Origin: an uncultured Bacteroidota bacterium | Lineage (GTDB): Bacteria; Bacteroidota; Bacteroidia; 2-12-FULL-35-15 | Reading direction: 5' to 3' | NCBI GenBank assembly: GCA_903881065.1 | Contig: CAIRRW010000046.1 | Span: forward strand, 1-37,220 | Length of the DNA stretch: 37,220 nucleotides | The notes under the pieces: generated by a model | Seen by the model: the letters and a program-made list of their open reading frames with translations, nothing else | Database searches by the model: none | What the model was told of the DNA's origin: nothing | Shown here: piece by piece, positions 7,946 through 16,033 of the stretch | Layout of the letters: each line of letters opens with the position of its first letter | Numbering within the stretch: the first letter of the stretch is position 1 | Program-made: the position numbers and the translations under genes

Positions 7946-9373
7946 TTGAAATCAGAAGAGTTTTCCCGAATATTATTACAGCAGTTTCCCTTTGAAACCA
8001 CCAATGGACAAAGGGTATTGCTGAATAAACTTTCCGAATTTATATTAGGGAACAACCTCGATAATATATTTGTAATAAAGGGATATGCCGGTACCGGGAA
8101 AACGACTATTGTGCGCTCGCTGGTAAAAAGTATGCCTGCAGTAGGAGGGAAGACAGTGCTGCTTGCCCCTACAGGAAGGGCTGCCAAGGTGCTTGCCAAC
8201 TATACCGAGAAACAGGCGTACACCATACATAAAAAAATATATTACCGCAGACCCAATGACGACGGTGGTTTCGCATTTACACTGCAACAGAATTTACATA
8301 CTAATACTGTTTTTATTATTGACGAAGCATCCATGATATCCAATACGGGCGGGCTTAGTGGCGGTGGCATGTTTGGCGGTGGCAGTTTACTGGATGATTT
8401 AATATCGTATGTATTCAACGGTACCAACTGCAAACTTATTTTTATTGGCGACACGGCGCAGCTCCCGCCGATAGGCTTGGACGTAAGTCCGGCACTGGAC
8501 TTTGAATACCTCAAAGCTTCTTTTTCATTTAAAGTGGATTGGTATGAGCTTACCGAAGTGGTGCGCCAGACGGAACAATCGGGGATACTTACCAATGCAA
8601 CGTATATCCGAAATCAAATTAAAAACGAACAGCACGCAAAGCCAAGTTTTGTGCTGGATAACTTTAAAGATGTGGTGAGGCTTGGAGGCGATGAGCTGGA
8701 AGATGCTCTGAATTCGGCTTATAACAAGTTTGGTGCTGAAGATACAATGGTTATCTGCCGGAGTAATAAACGTGCGAATATTTTTAATCAGCAAATACGT
8801 GCACGCATACGCTGGCAGGAAGATGAACTGTCGACAGGCGATTATATGATGGTGGTGAAGAATAATTATTTCTGGCTGAAAGATGAGTCCAAGGCAGGTT
8901 TCATTGCCAATGGCGATATTATTAAGTTGACATCCGTAGGGAAGATACAGGAGATGCATGGCTTTAAGTTTGCTGATGTGAGGATGAAAATGATTGACTA
9001 TCCGGATGAGCCGGAGTTGGAAACGCGATTGCTGCTGGATACTATCATGAGCGATTCGCCGTCGTTATCTCAGGAAGATAATAAGCGGCTTTATAATAGT
9101 GTTTCCGCGGATTACGCTGATATTGCCGACCGCCGTATGCGATTGAAAAAAGTGAAGGAAGATGGGTTCTTCAATGCGCTTCAGGTGAAGTTTGCGTATG
9201 CCGTTACTTGTCATAAAGCGCAAGGCGGACAGTGGGATTGCGTATTTGTGGAGCAGGGATATTTAACCGACGAAATGATTAATACAGAATATATGCGTTG
9301 GCTGTATACAGCGGTTTCCCGCGCGAAAACCAAATTGTATCTGGTAAATTTTAATAAAGATTTTTTTGTTTAG
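7946..9373 (+). CDS. RecD/PIF1-like superfamily 1 helicase (AAA family ATPase)
   Basis: This is a DNA helicase of the SF1B type related to RecD and exonuclease V alpha, 475 residues. Motif I (Walker A) GYAGTGKTT is at 46-54, motif Ia APTGRAAKVL at about 75-84, motif II IIDEASM at 124-130, and motif III GDTAQLPPIG at about 165. Near the C-terminus are TCHKAQGGQWD and the motif VI-like YTAVSRAKTKLYL. A Gly-rich insertion (GGLSGGGMFGGGSLLDD) follows motif II. The start is a TTG at 7946, chosen because it gives the expected N-terminus and lies about 30 bases past a good promoter box. No recB or recC lies nearby, so a stand-alone role in repair or replication is likely. Confidence 0.88.
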   Translation: MKSEEFSRILLQQFPFETTNGQRVLLNKLSEFILGNNLDNIFVIKGYAGTGKTTIVRSLVKSMPAVGGKTVLLAPTGRAAKVLANYTEKQAYTIHKKIYYRRPNDDGGFAFTLQQNLHTNTVFIIDEASMISNTGGLSGGGMFGGGSLLDDLISYVFNGTNCKLIFIGDTAQLPPIGLDVSPALDFEYLKASFSFKVDWYELTEVVRQTEQSGILTNATYIRNQIKNEQHAKPSFVLDNFKDVVRLGGDELEDALNSAYNKFGAEDTMVICRSNKRANIFNQQIRARIRWQEDELSTGDYMMVVKNNYFWLKDESKAGFIANGDIIKLTSVGKIQEMHGFKFADVRMKMIDYPDEPELETRLLLDTIMSDSPSLSQEDNKRLYNSVSADYADIADRRMRLKKVKEDGFFNALQVKFAYAVTCHKAQGGQWDCVFVEQGYLTDEMINTEYMRWLYTAVSRAKTKLYLVNFNKDFFV

Positions 9374-9406
9374 TTGCTCCGCAGAAGAGATAATAATGGG
9401 GGATGG

Positions 9407-9712
9407 TTACTTTTTTAATATCGGGGAATTTGATAAAAGCATATAACTACTGTGAATTGTAAGTATATCAACTCTTAATTCACTAACAATTTTATAGATG
9501 ATTCTATAGTTGCCCATCACTAGTTCTCGAATTGTTTTATCATTAATCTCAGGCACAATTCTACCAAGCATTGGTGTAGTTTCCAGTATTTCTATTCGTT
9601 CAAAGAAACGCTGAACCTGTATCTTAGCATACTTCTCAGAGTTACTGGCTATAAATTTTGCAATATTTTCAATATCAGCTAATGATTGATCAGTAAAATT
9701 TACTTCAACCAT
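9407..9712 (-). CDS. RelE/ParE-family toxin
   Basis: This 101-residue protein has the ParE/RelE fold signature: VNFTDQSLADIENIAKFIA (first strand and helix), a second helix RFFERIEILETTPMLGRIVPE, and the strands IRELVMGNYRIIYKIV. The pattern RELVMGNYRIIYKI is typical of ParE-type toxins, which act on gyrase; RelE-type mRNA cleavage cannot be ruled out from sequence. The start overlaps the upstream antitoxin gene by 13 bases, as in type II toxin-antitoxin operons. It converges with the helicase gene across 33 bases. Confidence 0.88.
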   Translation of the reverse strand: MVEVNFTDQSLADIENIAKFIASNSEKYAKIQVQRFFERIEILETTPMLGRIVPEINDKTIRELVMGNYRIIYKIVSELRVDILTIHSSYMLLSNSPILKK

Positions 9713-9882
9713 TTCTTTAGTTTGTTTTTTGCTGAAGAAGTTGAATGCACTTTGTTGGAAGCTGATTGTTCCTGACCGATTTCTACTTTTTGAAGCAATA
9801 TAACACGGTCAATTATTTCGTCTATTGAAAACGTTTCAGGTAAGTCTTTTATTGATTTTAATAATTTTTTCTTCGTCAGCAT
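9700..9882 (-). CDS. Small antitoxin partner of the RelE/ParE toxin
   Basis: This 60-residue protein is encoded directly upstream of the toxin and overlaps it by 13 bases. It has a basic N-terminus (MLTKKKLLKSIKDLPETFS), a likely amphipathic helix (IDEIIDRVILLQKVEIG), and a Lys/Ser-rich C-terminus. It shows no clear ribbon-helix-helix or HTH domain, so autoregulation of the operon is uncertain. The call rests mainly on size, order and overlap with a recognisable toxin. Confidence 0.8.
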   Translation of the reverse strand: MLTKKKLLKSIKDLPETFSIDEIIDRVILLQKVEIGQEQSASNKVHSTSSAKNKLKKWLK

Positions 9883-9899
9883 TGTCTTTTTATTTCTTA

Positions 9900-9907
9900 C
9901 AAAGATA
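9900..9907 (-). promoter_or_regulatory. -7 promoter box of the toxin-antitoxin operon
   Basis: The minus strand reads TATCTTTG, matching TAnnTTTG, with 17 bases to the antitoxin ATG. The predicted leader is about ten bases, again very short. Confidence 0.5.
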
Positions 9908-9960
9908 CTCCTTTTACTTCTTTATTATTTTATAATAACAACGAAAACAAATTGCACATT

Positions 9961-10884
9961 TTAATGCACCACTATCTTTTTATTTATCACATTTCCTGCT
10001 CCCTCTTGTATTCGTACAAAATAAATACCGGCCTGCATAGTTCCTTTATCAATGGTATAACTGGTGGTGGTGGCAGGTAGGATGGCGTTAACAATTTCGT
10101 TGCCCAGCACATCAATTATACTTATATATTTTGCCTGATGATTATCTGTTGCAGAAAAATTAATTGTTGTTTGCATAGTGAATGGGTTAGGGGCAATGGT
10201 GATATTATCTTCCTGTGATAACTGCGGTACGCCTTCACAAATCCAGTTTTGATAGCGAATATCATCAATCATCCATCCTTCTCTATTGTTATTAATATTA
10301 TCGCTTTTGAATGTAAAACGTACAATAGCGGAATGCGGCGCAGGATGTGGAGCTATATCACCACACCACCAAAACATAATGTACTGATTGCGCCAGCCAT
10401 TGGTTTTGCCTGTATAACCCGGTGTGCCATCGAATAAGGTACTATTATTATAACCCCCATAATTAAAATTACTAACGTTTTTCCATGTTGCGCCACTGTC
10501 AATGGAGTATTCAATGTATCCACCATCATGCAAGGTATCAGTATCCAACTTATGCATAAATGATAAATTTGATACACTATAGTCCCAAGAATCATAATGC
10601 CCTGAGATATAAGCGGAATCATACATGGTAAATTGAAACGAAGAAACATTATTTACAGGATACGGATTTAGCGTATCAGTAACTAGTGCATTGGGTGCCG
10701 AATAGGCGGTATCGAAAATAGTTTTATGCGGTTTGCCTATCTGCCAAATGTTCGGATGTTGGCTGGTATCAATCTTTATAAGGGTATCAGTTACGGATTC
10801 AAAGTTGATAAATGTACCGAATTGAGCATTTGCGAAAACGCTTATCAGCAGTAAAACGAATGTGGAGAGTAAATGTTTTTTCAT
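9961..10884 (-). CDS. Secreted protein with T9SS type A C-terminal sorting domain
   Basis: This 307-residue protein has a signal peptide (MKKHLLSTFVLLLISVFANA), a central region of about 200 residues with jelly-roll/MAM-like character (GGYIEYSIDSGATWKNV, WMIDDIRYQNWICEG), and a type A T9SS sorting domain from about 228 to the end (IAPNPFTMQTTINFSATDN... GIYFVRIQEG). It should cross the inner membrane by Sec and the outer membrane by the Por system, and then be released or anchored. The central domain suggests carbohydrate or surface binding; the substrate is unknown. It is a single gene with its own promoter. Confidence 0.88.
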   Translation of the reverse strand: MKKHLLSTFVLLLISVFANAQFGTFINFESVTDTLIKIDTSQHPNIWQIGKPHKTIFDTAYSAPNALVTDTLNPYPVNNVSSFQFTMYDSAYISGHYDSWDYSVSNLSFMHKLDTDTLHDGGYIEYSIDSGATWKNVSNFNYGGYNNSTLFDGTPGYTGKTNGWRNQYIMFWWCGDIAPHPAPHSAIVRFTFKSDNINNNREGWMIDDIRYQNWICEGVPQLSQEDNITIAPNPFTMQTTINFSATDNHQAKYISIIDVLGNEIVNAILPATTTSYTIDKGTMQAGIYFVRIQEGAGNVINKKIVVH

Positions 10885-10913
10885 GAGGAAGGAAGGTTGG
10901 ATGAATTATATAT

Positions 10914-10921
10914 CAAAGGTA
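10914..10921 (-). promoter_or_regulatory. -7 promoter box of the T9SS cargo gene
   Basis: The minus strand reads TACCTTTG (TAnnTTTG), 29 bases before the ATG at 10884. The stretch from here to about 11230 is AT-rich and holds nothing I can identify. Confidence 0.45.
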
Positions 10922-11233
10922 ATATATTAATTAACCAATAACTAATTCGGCCTTTCAAATCCCAAAACTCAATTGTTAACATCTTTTCTCCCCACGTGCT
11001 ATTTAATACATACATTCGTGCCGTCGGATAAACAGATATCTTTTATCCAATTGAAAAACGTTTCTCGCAGGTTGGATATAAAATCAACAGTTCGAGGCAT
11101 CCATTAAGCCATTTTTCCGTTAGCCGCAGCTTAGCTAATCATCATTAGAATAAATTATTGGGATTAAAAACAGAAAAATCAGTCGTTTTGCGCTGTTTTT
11201 AATCAAAAAGTTCTTAACGTATTGAATTTGAGA

Positions 11234-11416
11234 GACCATTTGGGTAGAGTTTTGTCCGCGGAGAGGTACCATCGTGACCATTTTGGTACAGTTCCGTAGC
11301 CGTTTCTCTACCCAAATGGTCACGATGGTAGGTAAAAGTTAAGCGGATTGAACTAAGATGGTCAGCCGGACAGGGAAAGTTTAAAAATTATGAACCCCAA
11401 TGACCACGATGGAAGG
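11234..11416. repeat. Cluster of inverted and direct copies of a 20-25 base motif
   Basis: This explains about a third of the 598-base gap before the next gene. The motif runs accatcgtgaccatttggg(tag). A complete copy is at 11268-11289 (+); a complete copy in the opposite direction is at 11308-11332; a degenerate reversed copy is at 11395-11416; a right-half copy is at 11235-11249 (+); and a weak core (gatggtca) is at 11357-11364. The half copy at 11235-11249 is a perfect inverted repeat of 11306-11320, and 11268-11280 of 11317-11329, so alternative hairpins are possible. A 62-codon open frame on the minus strand crosses the array but has no protein-like features. Confidence 0.65.
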
Positions 11417-11482
11417 AAAAAGTCAAGAAAATAATATCAGAAATAATAATTAGTTAAACAATTAATCAATCAAAATAAAAAA

Positions 11483-12415
11483 ATGGCATCAGAAAACAGA
11501 GTAACTCCGGCAACAAACGTAACACGTGAAGCCGCATTAGACAAAGGATTTGCAAAGAACAATGCAATGGGCATCAGTAGTTTTATCACGCCGAGTACTG
11601 TGGTATTATTAAATGCAGCTCAGCCAGCTTATATACTGGCGATGGATGCTGTTAGTAATGTGAAAGCCGCGTTCAACAACGCGACTATCACCAAGGATAC
11701 CGATGCGGTAACCTGCGAAATGGTGAGCTCGCATTTTATACAAGTGTTTTATCTGGCGGTGAAACGTGGCACATTTCCTGCCGGCGACCTTGCGTATTAT
11801 GGCGTAAATGAAAGCGGAAATATACCTGACATGGGCACCGATGCGAAAAAATTAAGTGTAGCCACAAAAATTATTTCCGGCGATGCTGCCCGTGTAGCTG
11901 CCGGTGGCGACCCAATGGCAATGCCGACGATTGATGAGGTGAAGGTGGCAAAAGAAGCTTTTGAGAAAGCTGTTACAGCCCAGAATAATTGCAATGAAGA
12001 TATGAGAACGGCGCAACATGACTGTAATGCACTCAATCAGCAGGCCGACGAATGTATAAAATTGCTTTGGGGCGAAGTGGAAACACATTATGTAAACTTG
12101 CCGCGACCGTCAATGCGCGAGCAGGCAAGGCTTTGGGGTGTAATTTATGCACAGACAGGCAGCTCGAAAATGGTTACCGGAAAAGTTACTGATAAAGCCA
12201 CAAGCATTGGTATTGCTGATGCAGAAGTTTATTTTGCCAACGGAAGCAATTCGGTAACAACCGATGCCGAAGGAAATTATACTTTAAATACAACCTTGAT
12301 GGGCGTGCAGAGTTTGATAGCAATTTATACATTATATACGGATGCTGCGGTGTCGCTAACGCTTGTTGAAAATCAAAACTCGGTAGCGGATATTGCCATG
12401 ACCAAGGCGGTGTAA
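11483..12415 (+). CDS. Unknown protein with C-terminal carboxypeptidase-regulatory-like domain
   Basis: The 310-residue protein has two parts. Residues 1-230 are mostly helical and match no family I recognise; they include a section rich in Ala, Asn, Asp and Cys (AVTAQNNCNEDMRTAQHDCNALNQQADEC, about 163-191). Residues 231-310 form a carboxypeptidase D regulatory-like beta domain (VTGKVTDKATSIGIADAEVYF, then TTDAEGNYTLNT). That domain is normally exported, yet the start MASENRVTPATNVTREAAL is not a signal peptide and no upstream start adds one. The product may be cytoplasmic or exported by another route. A strong bidirectional terminator follows. Confidence 0.7.
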   Translation: MASENRVTPATNVTREAALDKGFAKNNAMGISSFITPSTVVLLNAAQPAYILAMDAVSNVKAAFNNATITKDTDAVTCEMVSSHFIQVFYLAVKRGTFPAGDLAYYGVNESGNIPDMGTDAKKLSVATKIISGDAARVAAGGDPMAMPTIDEVKVAKEAFEKAVTAQNNCNEDMRTAQHDCNALNQQADECIKLLWGEVETHYVNLPRPSMREQARLWGVIYAQTGSSKMVTGKVTDKATSIGIADAEVYFANGSNSVTTDAEGNYTLNTTLMGVQSLIAIYTLYTDAAVSLTLVENQNSVADIAMTKAV

Positions 12416-12445
12416 CGGGTGTTGAATTAATATTGAATAGCAAAT

Positions 12446-12477
12446 AAAAAAGCTTCACAATACTGTGAAGCTTTTTT
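12446..12477. terminator. Bidirectional rho-independent terminator
   Basis: A perfect 14-base inverted repeat, aaaaaagcttcaca / tgtgaagctttttt, surrounds the loop atac. It has A and T tracts on both sides and lies between the convergent genes ending at 12415 and 12510, so it can serve both. Confidence 0.85.
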
Positions 12478-12509
12478 TATGTTTACTAATTCCGATTATT
12501 AACCAATCC

Positions 12510-15500
12510 TTATTTTCCTTTCGGAGCAGCAGTGTTAGCTGGTTTCGGCGGTTGAAGTTTCAATATTTCCAATTGAGCATTTTTTGCAGCAGCATCAGCT
12601 TTTGCTTTCTCAGCCATCGCTTCCGCTTTCTTCTGATCTGCTTTTGCTTTCTCAGCATCGGCCTGTGCTATAGCAGCAGCTTTATCGGCTTCGGCTTTTG
12701 CTTTGTTGGCAGCAGCAATGTCAGCTTGACTTTTTGCTTTGTCAGCATCTGCTTTCTTGGCATCAGCAGCAGCCTGCGCAGCTTGTGCAGCAGCAGTGGC
12801 TTTATCAGCATCTGCTTTTGCTTTCGCAGAATTTGCAATATCAGCCTGTGCTTTTAATTTATCAGCATCCGCTTTCTTGGCATCAGCGGCAGCTTGCGCA
12901 GCTTGTGCAGCAGCAGTAGCTTTGTCGGCATCTGCTTTTGCTTTCGCCGAATTTGCTATGTCAGCCTGTGCTTTTGCTTTGTCAGCATCGGCTTTCTTAG
13001 CATCAGCAACTGCTTGCGTGGCTTGGGCAGTAGCTGTAGCTTTTGCAGCATCCGCTTTTGATTTATCAGCATTCGCAACATCAGCCTGCGCTTTCAGTTT
13101 ATCAGCATCTGCTTTCTTTGCATCAGCAGCAGCTTGAGCAGCTTGTGCAGCAGCAGTAGCTTTGGCAGCATCCGCTTTCGCTTTATCAGCATTCGCAATA
13201 TCAGCCTGTGCTTTCGCTTTGTCAGCATCTGCTTTTTTAGTTTCAGCAGCAGCCTGTGCAGCCTGTGCAACAGCAGTAGCTTTAGTTGCATCTGATTTAG
13301 CTTTGTCAGCATTTGCAATATCTGCTTGCGCTTTCGCTTTGTCAGCATCCGCTTTCTTAACTTCGGCAGCAACTTGTGCCAGTTGAGCAGTAACGGTAGC
13401 TTTTGTTGCATCCGATTCAGCTTTTGCTTTCGCAGCATCAGCCTGTGCTTTCTGTGCATTTGCTACTACTTCCTGCGATTTTAATTTATCAGCATCTGCT
13501 TTTACTTTCGCAGCTTCCGCCTGTACTTTCAATGCTTCATACTTTGGTTTCTCTGTTTCAGCCAATTGATTTTTCAACTGCAATGCATTCTCATCTGCTT
13601 TTGCTTTATCAGCAATAGCTTTCGCCTTGTCGGCATCGGCTTTTACTTTGGCAGTTTCGGCAGTAGCTCTGTCGGCTTCTGCTTTTGCTTTCATTGCAAC
13701 AGCCTGTGCTGATGCGGCATCTGCCTTCGCTTTGTCAGCATCAGCTTTTGCCTTGGCAGCATCCGAAGCAGCTTTTTGTGCTGCGGCAATCACTGCATCT
13801 GCTTTAGCTTTTGCAGCATCTGCTGTTGCTTTCAACGCTTCCGATTTTGCTCTGTCAGCATCTGAAGCAGCCTTTGCAGCATCTGCTTTTTTACTCTCTG
13901 CATCTGCTTTTGCCTTATCAGCTTCAGCAGTTTTTATTGCTGCCTCCGCTTTTATCCGTTCCGATTCAGCTTTTATTTTATCTGCTTCCGCCTTTGTATT
14001 CTCAGCATTCACTTCCTTGCGTGCCACCACCATCATCGAATCCATCTTTCTTTTTTCCTTTTCCACATCCACACGCTCCACCTCTTTAATCACTTCCACA
14101 GTTGTTTCCACGGTTTCCACCACGTTCACTTCTTTCTCCACCGTTTTATTTACCTCCACCACATCACTCACGCTCATCTCTTTGGTAAGCGTAACTACCT
14201 GTCCGGTAGCATCAATATTTTCCATCGAGAAACCACCACCCTCAATCTTGAAAATGTCATAACTGTCGGCATCTTCGCGTATGGTTGAGTAATAGCGGGT
14301 TCCACCACCGATGATATAATAATTAATATCGTCGCGAGTTGTATTAATAGGATACCCCATTGTTTGCGGCGCACTCCAGCTGCCATCCACTTTCATCTCC
14401 GAATAAAAAATATCGTAACCGCCCATTCCATCGCGGTATCCGTTCGAACTGAAAAATAACGTCTTGCCATTAGGATTGATGAATGGAGATATTTCACTTC
14501 CCGAAGTATTTATCACCGTACCCATATTCTTGGCTTTGCCCCATTTATTACCCGATTTCACACATTGATAAATATCGAATTTCCCGTTGCCGCCTTCTCT
14601 ATCACTACAGAAATATAAATATTTTCCATCAGCCGAAACCGTTACTCCTGTTTCATTAGCTGAAGAGTTAATCTCGGAAACAGGCTTCGGCTCGCTCCAT
14701 ACTTTATCAATATACTTGCTCTGAAAAATATCTGATTGGCCATTCACATCCTTGCGGATATAAAGTGTAAGTCCGTCAGCAGAAAGGCAAAGCGGCGCTT
14801 CATCTTTAGCTGTATTCCAGCGGAAAGCAACAGCAGGTTCCCAGTTTCCTTTCGCATCCTTTAACGTATAATATATGTCTTCATCGAATTTACCGGTTAC
14901 GTCACTCACCTTTTTATTGCCATCTTTATTAGGTCTGCGCGAAGCAAAAAACATTACGGAATTATCAATCGTCAACACCGGATTGGTTTCTGTATAGGTT
15001 GAATTAACATTCTTACCTGGATTCTTCATCGCCACATCACGCGGAGTTTTACTGGCATTTTTTGCATTGATACAATTACGAATCGCTTTCTCAACAGGTA
15101 TTGGCGGGTTGCCATTGAATTTATCTTCATACTGAAAAAATGTTTGAAGCGCACTGTCCGGTTGATTATTTGTTAAATACGTTTCAGCCAAAAAGTAAAG
15201 CGCATCAAACGGCGCAGCCTTCTCCGAAGTATTAAAGAAATCGTACTTCTCAATTATATTCTTAGCTGCTTTCCTTAGGTATGGCAATGCTTTCGGTTGC
15301 TCATCAATGGAATTATAATAACACATTCCCATTTTAAAGTTGGCATTAGAGTTGGTAGCATCTTCTGCAATTACTTTTTGCCAAACCGCCATGGCAGCAT
15401 TAAATTGTCCGTTATTTAATAATTTATTTCCTTCGTTCATCATATCTGATGAAGGGCTCTTGGAAATCTTTTCATCAGTTGCAAAGCCTTTTGCCGCACC

Positions 15501-15548
15501 TAAAGATAAAACCAATAATAAGGTGGAGATAATGTAATTTTTTTTCAT
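12510..15548 (-). CDS. TPR/PD40-repeat exported protein with a long Ala/Lys coiled-coil tail
   Basis: This 1012-residue protein has a signal peptide (MKKNYIISTLLLVLSLGAAK) and TPR-like repeats (about 35-160). WD40-like/PD40 beta-propeller blades follow (about 190-420), for example SADGLTLYIRKDVNGQSDIF, SADGKYLYFCSDREGG and NPNGKTLFFSSNGYRDGMGGYDIFYS. A Val/Glu-rich linker (about 455-495) leads into roughly 480 residues built almost only of Ala, Lys, Asp, Glu and Gln, predicted as a long helix or coiled coil. The N-terminal half resembles the Bacteroidota TPR-PD40-OmpA proteins tied to T9SS (PorE-like). Here the usual OmpA peptidoglycan-binding domain is absent and the tail ends in LQPPKPANTAAPKGK. 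It is probably a periplasmic or surface structural protein. Confidence 0.85.
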   Translation of the reverse strand: MKKNYIISTLLLVLSLGAAKGFATDEKISKSPSSDMMNEGNKLLNNGQFNAAMAVWQKVIAEDATNSNANFKMGMCYYNSIDEQPKALPYLRKAAKNIIEKYDFFNTSEKAAPFDALYFLAETYLTNNQPDSALQTFFQYEDKFNGNPPIPVEKAIRNCINAKNASKTPRDVAMKNPGKNVNSTYTETNPVLTIDNSVMFFASRRPNKDGNKKVSDVTGKFDEDIYYTLKDAKGNWEPAVAFRWNTAKDEAPLCLSADGLTLYIRKDVNGQSDIFQSKYIDKVWSEPKPVSEINSSANETGVTVSADGKYLYFCSDREGGNGKFDIYQCVKSGNKWGKAKNMGTVINTSGSEISPFINPNGKTLFFSSNGYRDGMGGYDIFYSEMKVDGSWSAPQTMGYPINTTRDDINYYIIGGGTRYYSTIREDADSYDIFKIEGGGFSMENIDATGQVVTLTKEMSVSDVVEVNKTVEKEVNVVETVETTVEVIKEVERVDVEKEKRKMDSMMVVARKEVNAENTKAEADKIKAESERIKAEAAIKTAEADKAKADAESKKADAAKAASDADRAKSEALKATADAAKAKADAVIAAAQKAASDAAKAKADADKAKADAASAQAVAMKAKAEADRATAETAKVKADADKAKAIADKAKADENALQLKNQLAETEKPKYEALKVQAEAAKVKADADKLKSQEVVANAQKAQADAAKAKAESDATKATVTAQLAQVAAEVKKADADKAKAQADIANADKAKSDATKATAVAQAAQAAAETKKADADKAKAQADIANADKAKADAAKATAAAQAAQAAADAKKADADKLKAQADVANADKSKADAAKATATAQATQAVADAKKADADKAKAQADIANSAKAKADADKATAAAQAAQAAADAKKADADKLKAQADIANSAKAKADADKATAAAQAAQAAADAKKADADKAKSQADIAAANKAKAEADKAAAIAQADAEKAKADQKKAEAMAEKAKADAAAKNAQLEILKLQPPKPANTAAPKGK
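12721..13440 (-). repeat. Six tandem 120-bp (40-residue) repeats inside the coiled-coil tail
   Basis: Similar blocks begin at 12721, 12841, 12961, 13081, 13201 and 13321, so the period is exactly 120 bases. Each encodes a 40-residue unit beginning KADADKxKAQADIAN. The copies differ mostly at synonymous or conservative positions. This is coding repetition, not a CRISPR or a non-coding satellite. Less regular Ala/Lys repeats continue on both sides. Confidence 0.9.
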
Positions 15549-15741
15549 GGAGATATTATTTGTAATAGATTTTGTTCATTTTTGATTTATTCGGCTAAAA
15601 TAAAAAAATATCCTCTCCTTAAAAAAGATTTTAATCATAAATCAGTAATTCGGAATATTTATGCTGTACAGTAATTAAATATTGCAACATGGAAATGAAA
15701 ACGATTCTGGAAGATAAATGTGGAGGGTAGGTAGAAACAAG

Positions 15742-15771
15742 AATCCTTCACCAATTTCTTGGTGAAGGATT
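15742..15771 (-). terminator. Hairpin that was probably the original tRNA-Asn terminator
   Basis: An 11-bp inverted repeat, aatccttcacc / ggtgaaggatt, surrounds an 8-base loop. It begins directly beyond the left copy of the tRNA 3' half, which is where the tRNA transcript would have ended before the element inserted. The remaining stretch 15549-15741, upstream of the PD40 gene, is AT-rich and shows nothing else. Confidence 0.6.
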
Positions 15772-15816
15772 TGCTCTCCCTGCTGGACTTGAACCAGCGA
15801 CCCTCTGATTAACAGT
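15770..15816 (-). mobile_element. Left attachment site: 47-bp copy of the tRNA-Asn 3' half
   Basis: These 47 bases are identical to 25678-25724. Read on the minus strand they run from the anticodon arm (ACTGTTAATC) through the T arm to the 3' end of tRNA-Asn. Beyond 15816 the sequence diverges from the tRNA, so no 5' half is present and this copy is not a functional tRNA. It marks the tRNA-distal end of the integrated element. Confidence 0.92.
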
Positions 15817-15863
15817 AAGTTCACTATTCAAGCTAGGCTTGGGATTAAAGGCTCTCTTATAAA

Positions 15864-15880
15864 ATTTGCAAATAATTTGC
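15864..15880 (+). promoter_or_regulatory. Candidate integrase arm-site pair, left end
   Basis: Two copies of atttgc start 11 bases apart (15864 and 15875), 48 bases inside the left attachment site. A pair of the same sequence and spacing lies inside the right end at 25553-25570. Matching repeats at both ends of an element are what arm-type integrase or excisionase sites look like; this is an inference. Confidence 0.35.
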
Positions 15881-16033
15881 TTTTAAAAGCTTATTTATAA
15901 AATAATTTCAGCGGCCAATGTAATAATTATACTCTACAAAAAACTTGGATAAATTAATTTTTCTTAATGAACAAGCGTAACAATTGTGTCTTTTGTTGTA
16001 GAAGGATATATACACCTCAACAGTATATTAAAA

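Noticed and set aside
7722..7949. 75-codon plus-strand open frame between the DUF3822 and helicase genes
   Set aside because: It overlaps the palindromic repeat and the helicase promoter and has no family-like features.
11135..11323. 62-codon minus-strand open frame as a possible gene
   Set aside because: It is composed of the repeated motif array, lacks a promoter or protein-like pattern, and has an end rich in Phe, Leu and Ile from AT-rich DNA. A dispersed repeat fits better.
12721..13440. Regularly spaced repeats resembling a CRISPR array
   Set aside because: The period is 120 bases, the repeats fill the whole unit, there are no unique spacers, and they lie within a coding frame with conserved protein repeats.
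12739..14262. Long plus-strand open frames opposite the PD40 gene, rich in Ser, Ala and Leu
   Set aside because: They are antisense images of the Ala/Lys repeat coding region. The minus-strand frame is 1012 codons with a signal peptide and known domains.
15770..15830. A second tRNA-Asn gene
   Set aside because: Only the 3' half matches. After 15816 the sequence diverges and no D arm or 5' acceptor strand follows, so it is an attachment-site remnant.
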